In this document: positions 14,005-25,911 of the stretch, one piece after another
Layout of the letters: the number at the start of each line of letters is the position of its first letter
Numbering within the stretch: the stretch's first letter is position 1
Source of the DNA: Anarhynchus alexandrinus
Taxonomy: Eukaryota > Chordata > Aves > Charadriiformes > Charadriidae
Length of the DNA stretch: 64,000 nt
NCBI GenBank assembly: GCA_008711295.1
Contig: VUYV01000044.1
Location: 1,121,201-1,185,200 of the forward strand
Direction of reading: 5' to 3'
The notes under the pieces: generated by a model
The model's input: only the letters and a program-made list of their open reading frames with translations
What the model was told of the DNA's origin: nothing
The model's database searches: none
Position numbers and translations under genes: made by a program

Positions 14005-15741
14005 CTTAAACCATGTCACCATGGGTGCAGAAAGGGCCCCTCATCACCAGAGTAAGGGGGGAAAAAAAAGTTATTCTGCTATTCTATCGTTCAACATTTG
14101 AGCTGCTATCGTCATCTCAAAGCTGCTAAAGAAATTAAAACAGACCATCTCCATACCGGCAGCATAACTACTTTTCATGCAACATTTCTGAATTGGTTTT
14201 ACACACATCATTCATGGCATCATCACATGACTGCATTCACTTTTAAAAGTCATTCTTCTATAAGTCAGCATTTCTGGTTTGATTTCACTGCTTCTTTAGC
14301 AAACAAAACCTATTCTGGAATGCCTTCAGTGCAAAATATCATATAAGAAAAACATGATTTATTTCAGTTGAAGTTCTTAGATAACTCAGTTGAATATATA
14401 TCTGTCATGCACAACAAACTTCCCAGCTGCCCCCACTTACTGTGCTTTGGCTTATGCTGTGGAGGCACCTCAAAGCACACAAACAGGACACTTTAGATGA
14501 AAGTAAGCTGGAAGATGTACCTTAGAGGCCCATTAAAAACCTACTACAAATGTTAATTCAAATTCAGCTGAAAGGACCAGACTAGAACTGGTATAAAGAA
14601 AAAAACCACAAAACACATAGCATGGATGCCAGGTGTCAGCACCAACAATCTTGCTCTACAGGGTTGCTTATATTGCATTATTTAGTAATGCAGAATAGCC
14701 TCTAACTACACGTTAGCTGATGAAGGATGAAGTAGCTTAGCATATGCTAGTATGTGAATCAAGATTTCAAATTTAATGTTAATAATTTCTCTGCTTATGA
14801 TACAAAGCTCCCATGCCACATAGGCACAGTCTCCATTAAATTTCTTCACACATGCAATTAAAACAAGGGAGTAACCTAGCTTACCCACCACAGTTTGTAG
14901 TCACAGAAAACATCAAAAGCCTTAGAAGTTTCAAGTTCACCATCTTTTCTCTCTGGGTTCTCTAAATAACGTTAGACCTGTAACACACACAACACCCCCC
15001 TGCTTTTCAGAAATTAATATTATGAATAGACTGCAAATCCTTTGTTTTCCTTTTCTACAGGCAATGCCTTAAGTTATTAAAAAACATTCTTTCTGCTTTG
15101 AGATGTCATTCACCAGAGTTCTTGCCTCAGCTTGGCTTCTGCTTGACTGCTCACTCATAGTTCCAAAAATTCCTGTTGTGTAAAGACAAGGTCTGCAGTT
15201 AACAACTGCAACACTGCATTTTACACCCAAAAAAAAAAAGTCTTCTGTTTTGTTACAGTGGCAGAAAAGACCTATTTCATCTTTTGTTATCGAAGACAAA
15301 TTTAAAAATAAATCAGCTTCAAGTCAGTAGCCTCAGTGTTTTATTTTTTCAGAACACTACTGACACTATACTTTTTATTTGGTTGTCTTCAAAAGTCTTC
15401 AGGCATTATTTAAAAGAAAAAAAAAATATTACTCTGGTAGACCAGCAGGTTGGAGAGAAGAAAATAACAGAGACACTAATTTGAAGGTGGCTTAATTCTG
15501 AAATTCTATTTGGACACCTAATTTGTCCAATTTGTAGAGCGCTCTGCTTCCAGTGAAATCACTACAACTTCACTGATGTTTAAACTCCCCTCAAAAATTT
15601 AAACAGAGATATCTAAATGTATCTATTAAATGTACAAAAAACACATTAACCTGCTGCACAAGAGCTAATTCCAAGAGTGCAGAGAATGTGTAAATTCAAG
15701 ACTACCTGTCTCTACAAACCATAGCTCAGCTTAGAGATAGA
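14005..15741. other. AT-rich non-coding stretch, no gene recognised
   Basis: No gene or recognisable repeat. There is a minus-strand consensus donor (ACA followed by GTAAGT) near 14439, with a short open frame upstream of it, but no family resemblance. It contains a poly-A run at about 15229-15239. Confidence 0.4.
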
Positions 15742-16154
15742 GTCATAGAATGGTTTAGGTTGGAAGGGACCTTAAAGATCATCTAGTTCCACCCTGCCAT
15801 AGGCAGGGACACCTCCCACTAGACCAGAGTGCTCAAAGCCCCATCCGACCTGGCCTTGAACACCTCCAGGGATGGGGCAGCCACAGCTTCTCTGGGCAAC
15901 CTGGGCCAGGGGCTCACCATCCTCATAGTGAAAAATTTCTTCCTTATGTCTAATCTAATTCTACCATCTTTCAGTTTAAAGCCATTACCCCTTGTCCTAT
16001 CACTACCCGCCCTTGTAAAAAGTCTGTCCCCAACTTTCCCATAGGCCTCCTTTAGGTACTGGAAGGTCACTGTAAGGTCTCCTCAGAGCCTTTTCTCCAG
16101 GCTGAACAATCCCAACTCTCTCAGCCTGCCTTCACAGGAAAGGTGCTCCAGCCC
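15742..16154 (-). mobile_element. CR1 LINE, 5'-truncated 3' end
   Basis: The plus strand reads as the reverse complement of an avian CR1 3' end. It starts with the antisense of the terminal ATTCTATGA unit (TCATAGAATGG), followed by GGTTGGAAGGGACCTTAAAG. It continues to the antisense of the region encoding the last part of the reverse transcriptase and ends near GGTGCTCCAGCCC. On the minus strand the open frame at 15819-16070 contains the typical CR1 C-terminal motifs NGFKLK, RLDIRKKFFTMR and PREAVAAPSLEVFK. About 410 bp remain of an element that is normally several kilobases, as usual for CR1, which truncates at the 5' end. No target-site duplication is expected or seen. Confidence 0.95.
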
Positions 16155-17159
16155 AAGCTAGATTCTCAAACTAGCTCAAAGTAATTTAACCACATTAGCA
16201 CCAAGGTCTGCCTAACAGAGTAAATGCAGAGCTCTGTTCAGGTCACTAACACAGGCACAGTGCTTCCAGTACTCAAGGAATCTAATTTGGAGCTAGCTTA
16301 GATGTACTGCATTATGCAGAGCAGCTGTATCTCTGGTGATCCACAAGCTAGATGGGTAAGAGTAACCCAGGCTAGATTCCCAGGAGTATCCAAGTAACAG
16401 TGGGGGCAGCAAGGAGCACACAAAAAATAGCAGGGGCACACATTACAATTGAAAATGGTGCTGATATCCTCCTTCCTGTTAACTGGACTTTCTAGTAGAC
16501 AGCGTCACCAAAACACACGGTATTTTTGTCCCTTCACCAAGATATTCCAATGCATTTATGGCAAATAAGGAGACAGGATTTGAGGCAGTAGATCCAACAT
16601 GGGGATGTTGCATTAGATCTATGCTAGAGATTTTTCTATGCAAGGGAACTCCTCCTTTCTTGCCTTAAAGCAAAGTAGAAATGGCAGGGGATTAGAAATA
16701 GCCAAGCATATGGCCTAGTGGTAGTTATTTTAGAAGTATTTGAATAATAGAAAATCCAAGAATCAGACACCTGCCACTCTTAATTCAGTCAAATTCTGCT
16801 GCTGGCTCTGAACCCACCCTAACAAATCCAAGTAAAAGTATCAGTGACAGGAAGAAGAGGAAAAAGCCTTGCTGTTCAACATGAGGCTTAAAACAGTCAG
16901 TGCTCAGAAATGACTGCCTTACAGCACAGTAGAAGTAAAGACTTCAGGCAAGAAAAGCCTACCCTAGAACTCTAGAAGTTTACAGTCCCAATTCCTAATG
17001 GAATTTATGTTGATACTTGATGGGCAGAGGTCATCTTGTCTGCTGACTCTCCCAGTGCAAATGCTACCCTCTGCTCATGGATGAAACCAAGAAAACTGAC
17101 ATTATGACAAATTCTTGCAAAGAAATAAACTTCTCCAAACACAATCCAGAGATACTCAC

Positions 17160-17231
17160 TGTCTTTGCTTTTGGTAGTGTTGGCTTCGCCTGTGGCAAGG
17201 GGTTTTCGGAAAGTGAACAATGCTAAACTAC
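17160..17231 (-). other. Candidate coding exon, minus strand (unidentified)
   Basis: On the minus strand a pyrimidine-containing acceptor ending in TATCAG is followed by an open frame of 23 codons that includes FTFRKPLATGEANTTK. The frame ends at a good donor, GACA followed by GTGAGTATC. An alternative acceptor AG nine bases further in gives the same reading frame. The piece is locally richer in GC than its surroundings and has two CpG dinucleotides, which is unusual here. It would enter and leave with one base of a split codon on the upstream side. I do not recognise the protein. Short open frames between splice-like sites arise often by chance, so this is only a candidate for an exon of the leftward transcript. 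Confidence 0.22.
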
Positions 17232-18250
17232 CTGATATTTTAAAACAGAATCAAAGAGCTCCTTGCAAAGAGGGTACTCGTGCTTATCCTTCAGCCGCCT
17301 GTGTATTTAAGCTCCATTTTATCCTATGTAAGTTATAGTCTTATGTTTTAAGATTTGTACCCAGCTAAACTGGAATCTTGCTGGAAACAGTTCTGCATCC
17401 ATAAAGGCAGCAGGCAGAAACTCACCAGAGCCTTTAAGCATATATTAAATTTTCCTGTTAATTAAGGGGTTTAGCGTTTTCTGCATTGAAGAATTTATTT
17501 TATTAGCATTAAGAAGCAGGTATTTTAGTCTCTAAAAGACTAGAACACACTGAAAGATGGCTGATTTTAAGACAATTTCCACAGCTTCCTGAGATGCACA
17601 ATGTACACATACCTCCTTATTAACAATGCACATATTTTTAAATAACTGCAACAGGTATGAGAATCTCAGAAGTTACCTGCAACTCAGTCCTCCTGTAGTT
17701 CCTCAGAACCATAGCAGAAATTCAAGTTTTAATGCCTTGAGAAGAACTAGAAAGTTTTCCTACAGGTAAACTCATGAGGCAAAATGTTTTCAGTGGTAGA
17801 GCACTGAATTTATAGCACTGCATTACTTATCTTAACATATAATCATAATTATTCAATGAATGTAAAAGCTTCAGAAATCATCTCTTCCAAAAGTATTTTA
17901 AATAAGCCATCAAGTGACACAAATGCAACAGTTGATTTTTTTTTCATTGTGATTATCATGGCTTTTAATGAATTCCTGCATCCCATCATTATTTTGCAGA
18001 TACATCCAAAATAACTCGTCATAAATGCAATGCATTTTGTTACAAAGAGTAAAAACATACCAAAGAAAAGGGGCTTAAACACTTTTACTGCAGCGTCCCC
18101 TGTGCCATGCCATTCTCAGTCCGGGAACATCTACCAGGTAAACAGGATCCTAATATAAAAAAAACCAAAGAATATTCAGAAGAGATCATCATTTTCATGG
18201 TCCTTCAGCAAGTCATCTGAAACTTCTGAGGTCTGAGTACAGAGTTTCCA

Positions 18251-18313
18251 GTTGTTTGTGGGGGTTTTTTTGTTTTGGTTTTTTTTTGTTTGGGTTTTTG
18301 TTTGTTTGTTTTT
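18251..18313. repeat. T/G-rich low-complexity tract
   Basis: Runs of T up to nine long, interrupted by GG, GGG and GGGGG. It ends in three TTTG units. Simple low-complexity DNA. Confidence 0.75.
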
Positions 18314-18581
18314 ACATACCATCTAAAAGCACCCTCCCAGAACTCTTCTGGAAGCTCTCCCTTCCCCATTCTGCAAAGTCCTTGCTTTTGTACAGCAACT
18401 TTACTAATTCAGTGCTTTCAAAGGAGTCTGATTCTAGAAGTTAAGCAACTAGCTGTTGCAGTAATGTCTAAGCAAAATTCAAGTACATAAACACAATTGT
18501 AACACAAAAGAAATGATATGCTGGAGGCAGTCAAATTCAGCAGAGTGACTAGCAACAGAACTGGAAGTAGTCTGCAGTTTG

Positions 18582-19170
18582 TCACAGAATGGTTGAGGTT
18601 GGGAGGGACCTCTGGAGGTCATCTGGTCCAACCTCCCTGCTCAAGCAGGGCTACCCCAAGCCAGTTCCCCAGGACCACGTCCAGGTAGCTTTTGAATATC
18701 TCAAAGGATGGAAACTTCACAACCTCCCTGGGCAGCCTGGTCCAGTGCTCAGTCACCCTCACAGTAAAGAACTGTTCGCTTATGCTCAGACAGATCCTCC
18801 TGTGTTGCAGCCTGTGCCCATTGCCTTCTGTCACTGAATACCACTAAGAGCCTGACTCTTTCTTCTTTATACCCTCCCTTCATGTATTTATCTCCATTGC
18901 AGAGATCCCCCCAGAGCCTTGTCTTCTCTAAGCCGAACGGTCCCAGCTCTCTCAGCCTTAGACATCTTAGTAACCATCCAGTGGACTCTCTCCAGTTGGT
19001 CCATCTCTCTTGTACTGGTGAGCACAGAAATGGATGCAGTAATCCAGGTGCAGCTTTAGCAGTGCTGAACAGAGAGGAAGGATCAGATCCTTTGACCCAC
19101 TGGCAACACTCCTCCTAATGCAGCCCAAGATAACATTAGCTGCATTTACCACAAGGGCACATCACTGGCT
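18582..19170 (-). mobile_element. CR1 LINE, 5'-truncated 3' end, second subfamily
   Basis: The plus strand begins TCACAGAATGGTTGAGGTTG, the antisense of a CR1 3' terminus, and continues through about 590 bp of reverse transcriptase sequence. Two minus-strand frames carry CR1 protein motifs: 18619-18834 with EHWTRLPREVV and LLEQGGWTR, and 18967-19152 with ILGCIRRSVASGSK and QYKRD. The two pieces are in different frames separated by stops, so the copy is dead. The 3' text (GGGAGGGACCTCTGGAGGTCATCTGG) differs from the CR1 copies at 15.7 and 50.9 kb, indicating another subfamily. The upstream end is approximate, near GGCACATCACTGGCTC. Confidence 0.94.
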
Positions 19171-19910
19171 CAATTACCATTCACTCCTTTTTGCTTTGTG
19201 AAACACAATAATGCACAGCTGCTAGATTATTTAACTGTAGTCCGCTTTTCAAAGAACATAGACAAAGACTGACCCAAACATCCAAGGACAACAAAAATAC
19301 TTATGGTTTCATTTAGTCAAGAATCAAAAGCACCCTAACCCTAAGAACCAGATCATCCAAGCCAGGGTATGGGTGGCTGGGGTTCCATTTCTGGACAGTC
19401 TCATGCACATTTGTGCATACCCTAGATACAGCTGCATTCAGTATCCTAAACCTAGAGCTAGTCAGAAAAGGAACAGAAACTCTACCTGCATTTAAAAATT
19501 TTTAGTTTAGCTTCTCTGGCTTAAGAATCGTCATGTATTAAATGTGGCTTAGAAATGCTCATTGGGTTGCAGTGAAGGTTGATCAACTAATGTTTGAATG
19601 GGTTTTGGACAACGACAAATATTAATTTAGTAATATTGAATCTTAAATATTTATCTACCCTATCTTACTATTTAGCTTGTCTACTGCCAGTTGTTCCAAG
19701 TTTTCTAGGTTGTAAATTCATGAACAGTTAGGCTCAGCAAGCATAAAAGCTTATTTCCTTATGTTGATGATACATCACTCCCCATAAACTTAAAAAACCC
19801 ACCTTATTGCTTCCTATGTTATATCTTATTTTTAAACTGTTTTGTATGTTTTACTGACTGTGTATATTTCAGCTACCTACAGGAAAGGACAAAAACCTCT
19901 ATCAAGAAGT

Positions 19911-19988
19911 GTTTGGTTGGGTGGGTTTTTTGGTTTTGGTTGGGTTTTTTTTAGGGGGGGGTGTTTTTTGGTTTGTTGTTTTTTTTTT
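19911..19988. repeat. T/G-rich tract with four or more G runs
   Basis: The tract contains G runs of three or more at 19919-19921, 19923-19925, 19942-19944 and 19954-19961, separated by T-rich loops. It is simple sequence, but the plus strand meets a relaxed G-quadruplex pattern with long loops. Confidence 0.75.
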
Positions 19989-22900
19989 AACTGAACTTTA
20001 TATATAAAAAGCCCCATAAATTCTGGAACTCCTCAACAATATATTTATAAGAAAATATTCTGGCATGGTTATTCTTTCAAGATACTTATTTGTTAAGCAT
20101 ACCTCAAAAGATTTGAATAAATAAATACATACCACAACTTAAGAAGGATCACAGACAAAGCAGAAACTGTCATATTGCATCCTTTCATATAATCTACTTT
20201 CAATCTAGAGTTAGGACCAAGGTGGATGAGGTGGGGGTCTAAGAGAAAACAAAAGCGAAAGCCCAAGAGGAGATGGTATACAGCTGAAAGAAACAACTAA
20301 CTTTAGCATGACAGTGTCAAAATGATAGAGAATCCCAGCTAGACGCTGCAGTAGATTTTTGCTCTAACAAATTAGACAACCCTTTTGCCTTTTCACAACT
20401 CACTCGGTAGCCCTGTCACAGGAAGATTGCTTAAGACTCCACATGCAGACAAAACTCCCACTGAGCTTTAAGACTAGGCTCTATGAGACAGGCATTAGGT
20501 TCTAAGCATCAGTAGCTCCCAATAAGCATCTTGAACACTCCAATTGCTGTCTCATGATTGCAGATGCAATGAATGCACATGTGGAAGATTAACGAAAGTA
20601 AAGATATCAACATGATAATGTTGGTACCTCAGCCTTTGCCCTGAGACCAAAGAGAACAGTAAAATTCAGCACACAGATGGTGAAAGAAACTTATAATTCT
20701 AGCATGATGAAAAGTTATTGAGCATTAAAACTTTACTGGCTGGCAAGCTGATTTAATGTTGATTCAGACAAGAATAAAGAGATATTCTTACCTTGCAGCG
20801 GAATTGATAGAGGCAAGTTATCCACTTACAGATTTTATATACATACACAGAAAAAGTCAAGCAGAAGTAAGTACTGCAAAGAGTTTATTTTTTTATCAGA
20901 GTTTATTTTTTATCTGTCTTTCAACTATTCTTTCTAGGTTGCAGCAGGTTTCTTCTATACACACACACTTCTCCTTCCTTAATATCATACCAGGGAAAGA
21001 GGAAGAAAACTTAAAATCCTGCATAAAGATAAATATATATGCTGAAAAGTAGGAAAGGTACTAGTGCCTTTTTTTGTAAAACATCTTTACAACTAAGACT
21101 TAAGACACCACAATGCTCCTGCTCACCAAATCACCCAAAATATTACTTTCACATTCTTACTCCTCCTATCACTGATTTTTGGCCTCACCTAGTCTTAAAC
21201 TGACTTTCCTTGATTTTATTAGCAGTCTAAAAATAAGCAAGCACTATAAAACCAATAAATTTAATCTGATCTCAGGTGGTTCTGCCATACTCATCTCTGC
21301 CAGAGTTGCATTGTCTCCATTCTATATCAAGAACATGAAATCAGAGATACAGTCAAACAGAATCCACAGTATAAACATACTCATCCTGGTAGTGACACTT
21401 TAAGATCAAGAAATCAGGGTTAACTGAATTTGGTAAAATCCACAAATCTAAAATAAGTCTTTCATAACTGAAGGAGTTTTGTTACACATAGAGCAGAAAT
21501 ATTTAAAATATATCAAAAGACTCAAAAGAATACTTATTCAGAGACTTCTGTACAGAAATTTGATTAAGCAGGTAACTGATAAACAGACAGTCTTGGAATT
21601 GATTTCTTTTCAAACTTAACATTAACTACTACAACTCTGCTGAACACTAAGGGAAGGATATGGGGCTCTAACAAGTAACTACACTTTCTAAATAGCAACG
21701 TGGGAAGCATTAGACATTTACACCTCAGCAATCCAATTAAGTACAACCTGATCACAGTGGGCTGATTCAAAAAAGAAGGGATCACTGGAGTTCAGCCAGC
21801 CTACACCTTTGCTCCACAGGAGAAAGGAATTATATAGACCTCTTCTCCCTCTCTGATGTCTGTCCAACCTGTTCTCACAAGGTTTCACAACTTTACTGGG
21901 TACTCTGCTCCTACACTTTGAAATGCAGTGTGGTAGAAGAAAAAGTTCATCCCACAAGTACAAACACATAGTGCATGTTGATTCTGCAAGCTATGAAATA
22001 CTGTAAGCTTATTATAAGGACCCCCTGCTCAAGATCACTAGGAACAAATAACACAATACACTATCTTGTAAGAGGACAGAAGAGAAATCACAGGCTTTCT
22101 CAAAGTCTTAGACCCTGAAGAAAGAAAGAAATCTGTTTGGCTTATCATCTAACTCCAGGAACAAGGATGTTACATATTTCCATCATGTAACAGTGTCACC
22201 CTTTTGTCCACAGTCTGCGCCAACTGACATGGAAGCAGTATTCTCTGTCTCAAATCTGTCAGTCAGTTTATGCAAAAGCACAAGTGTGATCTACCTCTAA
22301 AACAAACATCCAAATCCTCTGCCTGCCCTTGAGTGCTCAAGACTTCACCTCCATTAGAGAGTGGCAGAGAGTCCAACAGAAGCAGAGCTACGCAAGGGGA
22401 ACAACAACAAGTCTTAGCACACAACTAGTAAAAGCCATGATGCATGAAATTATAAAATAAAAAGCCATCACAAAACACCATCTGCCAACTGCGATAGAGT
22501 TTTCTTTCAACCTCTCTCAATAAGTTGGATGTCTGAAGTTTTATCTCAAAATGCCCCGTGCTTCCCCAAAATGTCACTCTGCTGCAATTTTGCTCCACCT
22601 TGTCTTATCCACAGTATATGCAAAGCTGACCTGTTTTTGGCAATCTTAGATTCTCTAGATTAAGCCATCCAACTAATTCAGTCTTCCTTTACTGGGATAA
22701 TAATTATTTTAGATCATAGATCATTTTACTCCTTTCCTCTAGATTCCTCCTAGGGAGTTCCTGTGTTATGTTTTCAGGATAGATACTTAAGAGGAAAAAA
22801 ATGCTGACATTTGACAGCTCCCAACAATATGGGATGAAAACCAGATCCTCAACCTCTAGGAATATTGCCAAAGACTTAAATGAGGGAAGCATTTAATTTC

Positions 22901-23367
22901 AGGTTAAGCTTTTAAGCATTACTGGTGCCAAGGTGCTCGGTTCATCTGCTGGTACCAAAATATCATGGGGCATATATGACGCTTCCCTACACAAAACTTG
23001 CCAAATTCAGGCTCTATTCCCATTCCCTCTTCTCCCTTTCCACAGTTCAGCAAGTGTTTGTTTAAAAATCAGTCTTCACTTTTTTGAAGATTCTGCTATG
23101 CTCAAGAACACTTTCTTGCTTAAAACACTTGTTTCTGAATCAAGACTTCCAAAGTTTGGTATACAGTGGTCCATCTCAGATGCATCCAAATAACCACAAA
23201 CGTATCAGATTGCGTTTGGCTATCAGTTATCTTAGCATATGTCAAATTACATGCCTTAATAGCTTGGGAATCACATCCTAGAAAAATTAGCAAGAATCCA
23301 CATTCAAAAACAGAGCTATTCTAGTCAATGGAATTGAATGGTCCAATTCGGAAAAAAATTGAATTCT

Positions 23368-23437
23368 GGTTTTGTGTTTTGGTGTTTGGTTTTGGTTTTG
23401 TTGTGTTTTTTGGGGGGTTTTTTGTTTTTTTTTTTTA
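23368..23437. repeat. T/G-rich low-complexity tract
   Basis: Irregular TTTTGG and TGTTTTGG units followed by a run of six G and long T runs. Similar in style to the tracts at 18.3 and 19.9 kb. Confidence 0.75.
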
Positions 23438-25762
23438 AATAGGTATTTAGTAATCTTATAGGGTTGCTATTTCCAAATCTAGCTTCCAGGCAAAGGGAAG
23501 AAAGATACTGTTGCTAGCTAATCAAAAGTTAAATCTTTCAAGCCTTTAAGTTTTTAAAATTTAATAGAACTTATTTTAATTGCTTGTACCATCTCCATTC
23601 TGGCAAAGATTGGCAAAAAGCTTTGAAGTCTCTGAAAATTATTTTTGTTATTTTGAAAATGACAAACTATCAAATCTGCCTGGTTCCTTTTGAAGTGCAG
23701 TGATCTTACAAGACAAAAGGCAGGATGAACTCACAATTTAGTTTTATTGTTTGATAGCACAGCAACTTCAACCATAGCTTTAATGAGATAAACAGCAGTG
23801 GCTGAAGTACTGTACTCAGTCACACTAGAACATTAGTGCAGAAGCTAGAAAATTTACTCATGAATTGCACGAGGTAATAAGCTACTGCAAATGCATCATA
23901 TTGTTGAAGCTCTTATGTTCTGAAGCTAGTGATGTTAGTATTCTAACCTGACACTACAAATCCTTATACAGCTAGAGACAGGAAGTGTAAGAAAGTCACA
24001 AGGATCATCTGAAACTAGATTAATCTTTTCCCTAAAGCCACGGTAAATGCATTCATCAGTTAACATGCAAGTTTGTGTTACATGTAGTCATCTGATGGAA
24101 AGGGACTTACTATGCAAGCGCCTACTTTAATCCCTTGCATAACAGCTGATTAAAAAAGTGACCTAAAGCTGTTAATAACAAAAACATTCAAAATTATCCA
24201 GAAGATTATGGGAGGAGTTAATTGAGGCTACAGCACTTTTCTACAGCGCACTGCTGGAGTACTTGCTTAACAAAACCAGAACAAATCCCAATTCAACAGC
24301 AGTACCTGAAAGAAAGGAAGAGACATCAAGATATGCATTAAGTATGTAAAATAGTCTCCAGCATTCTTTACTGATGCAAAAAGAATATAATGAATCCTTC
24401 ACTGCTTAGAGGGGAACATTTTTGTCTTGCCAGAGGACAGATTTCCAAAGAATGATATTTACATTTTCCTACCACCTGTAATTTTCTCATTTATCATTTG
24501 TCAGGGTCCAAAGACCTTTCACTGCATATAGGATGTTTGCATATGTTTAATGATCCTTTTACCAAACAAATGTCACAGTCTGAATGAGGAAATTAGTCAA
24601 TATCGCTGATGTTGCTAATTTAACACCATTAATGTCGCACTGTGAACAGCTACAGAAACTACAGGGTCTCATATCATAGCTAAGCTCTACTGGTTGCAAG
24701 TCTGTTCTCCAGCAGACAGCACCAAGATAACCCATGCAAATATCACATGCAAGGAAATTCAATAAAATTTTTAAAGATTGCTTTGATTCTGTAGTTAGAC
24801 TACCAGAGAAGTGTGACTAAAGACAGATCATTTGATAGAGATTTAGAGGCACTAATTGGAACTCACTTATCTACACTTTTACAGCTGCCTCCACTTTAAT
24901 CAGTGTACTAGTATTTGGAGCAGTCGGAAAAGAATCCAAGTGGATCACAGAAGCCATCGCATCATGGTATTTCTAGATGTACAGCAAGATCCAAAGATTT
25001 ACCCAATGAATTAGACAGCAGAAGACACATTGCAGTGCTGTCTTCAGTTGCAACTATGCCTTTTCACCCTTCTCTATGCACAACTGAGTTATATTTTGTG
25101 AAGTAATTTGTCTCCGCACATATTACCTATGAAAAAAACGCTAAGAGCAGAACCATACAATTTTTCTCTAAGCCACTGAAGTCTTCTACATGCATCCTCT
25201 GACAAAGAAAGGATGACACAAAGGAGCCAGATTCTTTAGAAAGTCCTTCAAATGCTGCTGGTACTGGAACATAGGGGAAAATAAAACTTGATGAAGACTA
25301 AAAGGTAAGTTATTTTAAACAGAATTAATAACGCACAAACCCAATTATGCATGGAGTGTGCCCAAAAATAAGGGTGGGGAAGAGAATCGCAAAGCAATTC
25401 ATTTGCAACAACAGGAGCTGGTAATTTCAGGATGATCATCAGGCCTTTATCAATAACAGGTATTTCCCTTAATCTGATTAGTAACAGACATACATAGCAT
25501 ATTTTTATTAAAAAAATAAGCTGATAATTCTAAACATTACAGTCAGCAACACAGCTGGCTTTTTGTTGTTTCCCTACCCAACAGCACAAGCTGTACGATG
25601 GTTACAAGTCCACAGGGATGGTGAAAACTGGCAACGAATTTGACTCAGTTTAGTAAAGTTAGAGGAAAAAAAGAAACAAACCCCAAAGACACACACAAAA
25701 AAATCAGATAAATGCTCTGGAACCAAGGCATTACTAAGCAGTGACAACCATTCAGAACTTAC

Positions 25763-25911
25763 CTCATTAAACTTGTTTGAACTCTTATCTGACCAAGCTG
25801 ACTGAGTATCTCAACAGTGTAGAGAATTCTAGATTTTGCCCTGTTTTGCTCACCTAAGTAGACCTGGCATAGCTTTATTTTTTCTAATTCATACAAACCA
25901 CAGTGAAATCT
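25763..25911 (-). other. Candidate coding exon, minus strand (unidentified)
   Basis: On the minus strand the frame is open for more than 50 codons and ends at a near-perfect donor, ATGAG followed by GTAAGTTCT. It includes YELEKIKLCQVYLGEQNR and ILYTVEILSQLGQIR, which would form amphipathic helices. A possible acceptor is GTGTTTGTGTTAAG just upstream, giving a 149-nt exon that leaves two bases of a split codon. I recognise no family. An open frame of this size is not rare by chance in this window, so the donor is the main support. Confidence 0.2.

Larger units (their letters stand above)
16155..18581. other. Non-coding stretch between two CR1 copies
   Basis: AT-rich sequence without a recognised gene. 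It contains the weak minus-strand exon candidate at 17160-17231 and the T/G-rich tract at 18251-18313. Confidence 0.4.

Noticed and set aside
15819..16070. Open frame within the CR1 copy as a host gene
   Set aside because: It is the tail of the CR1 reverse transcriptase and belongs to the mobile element.
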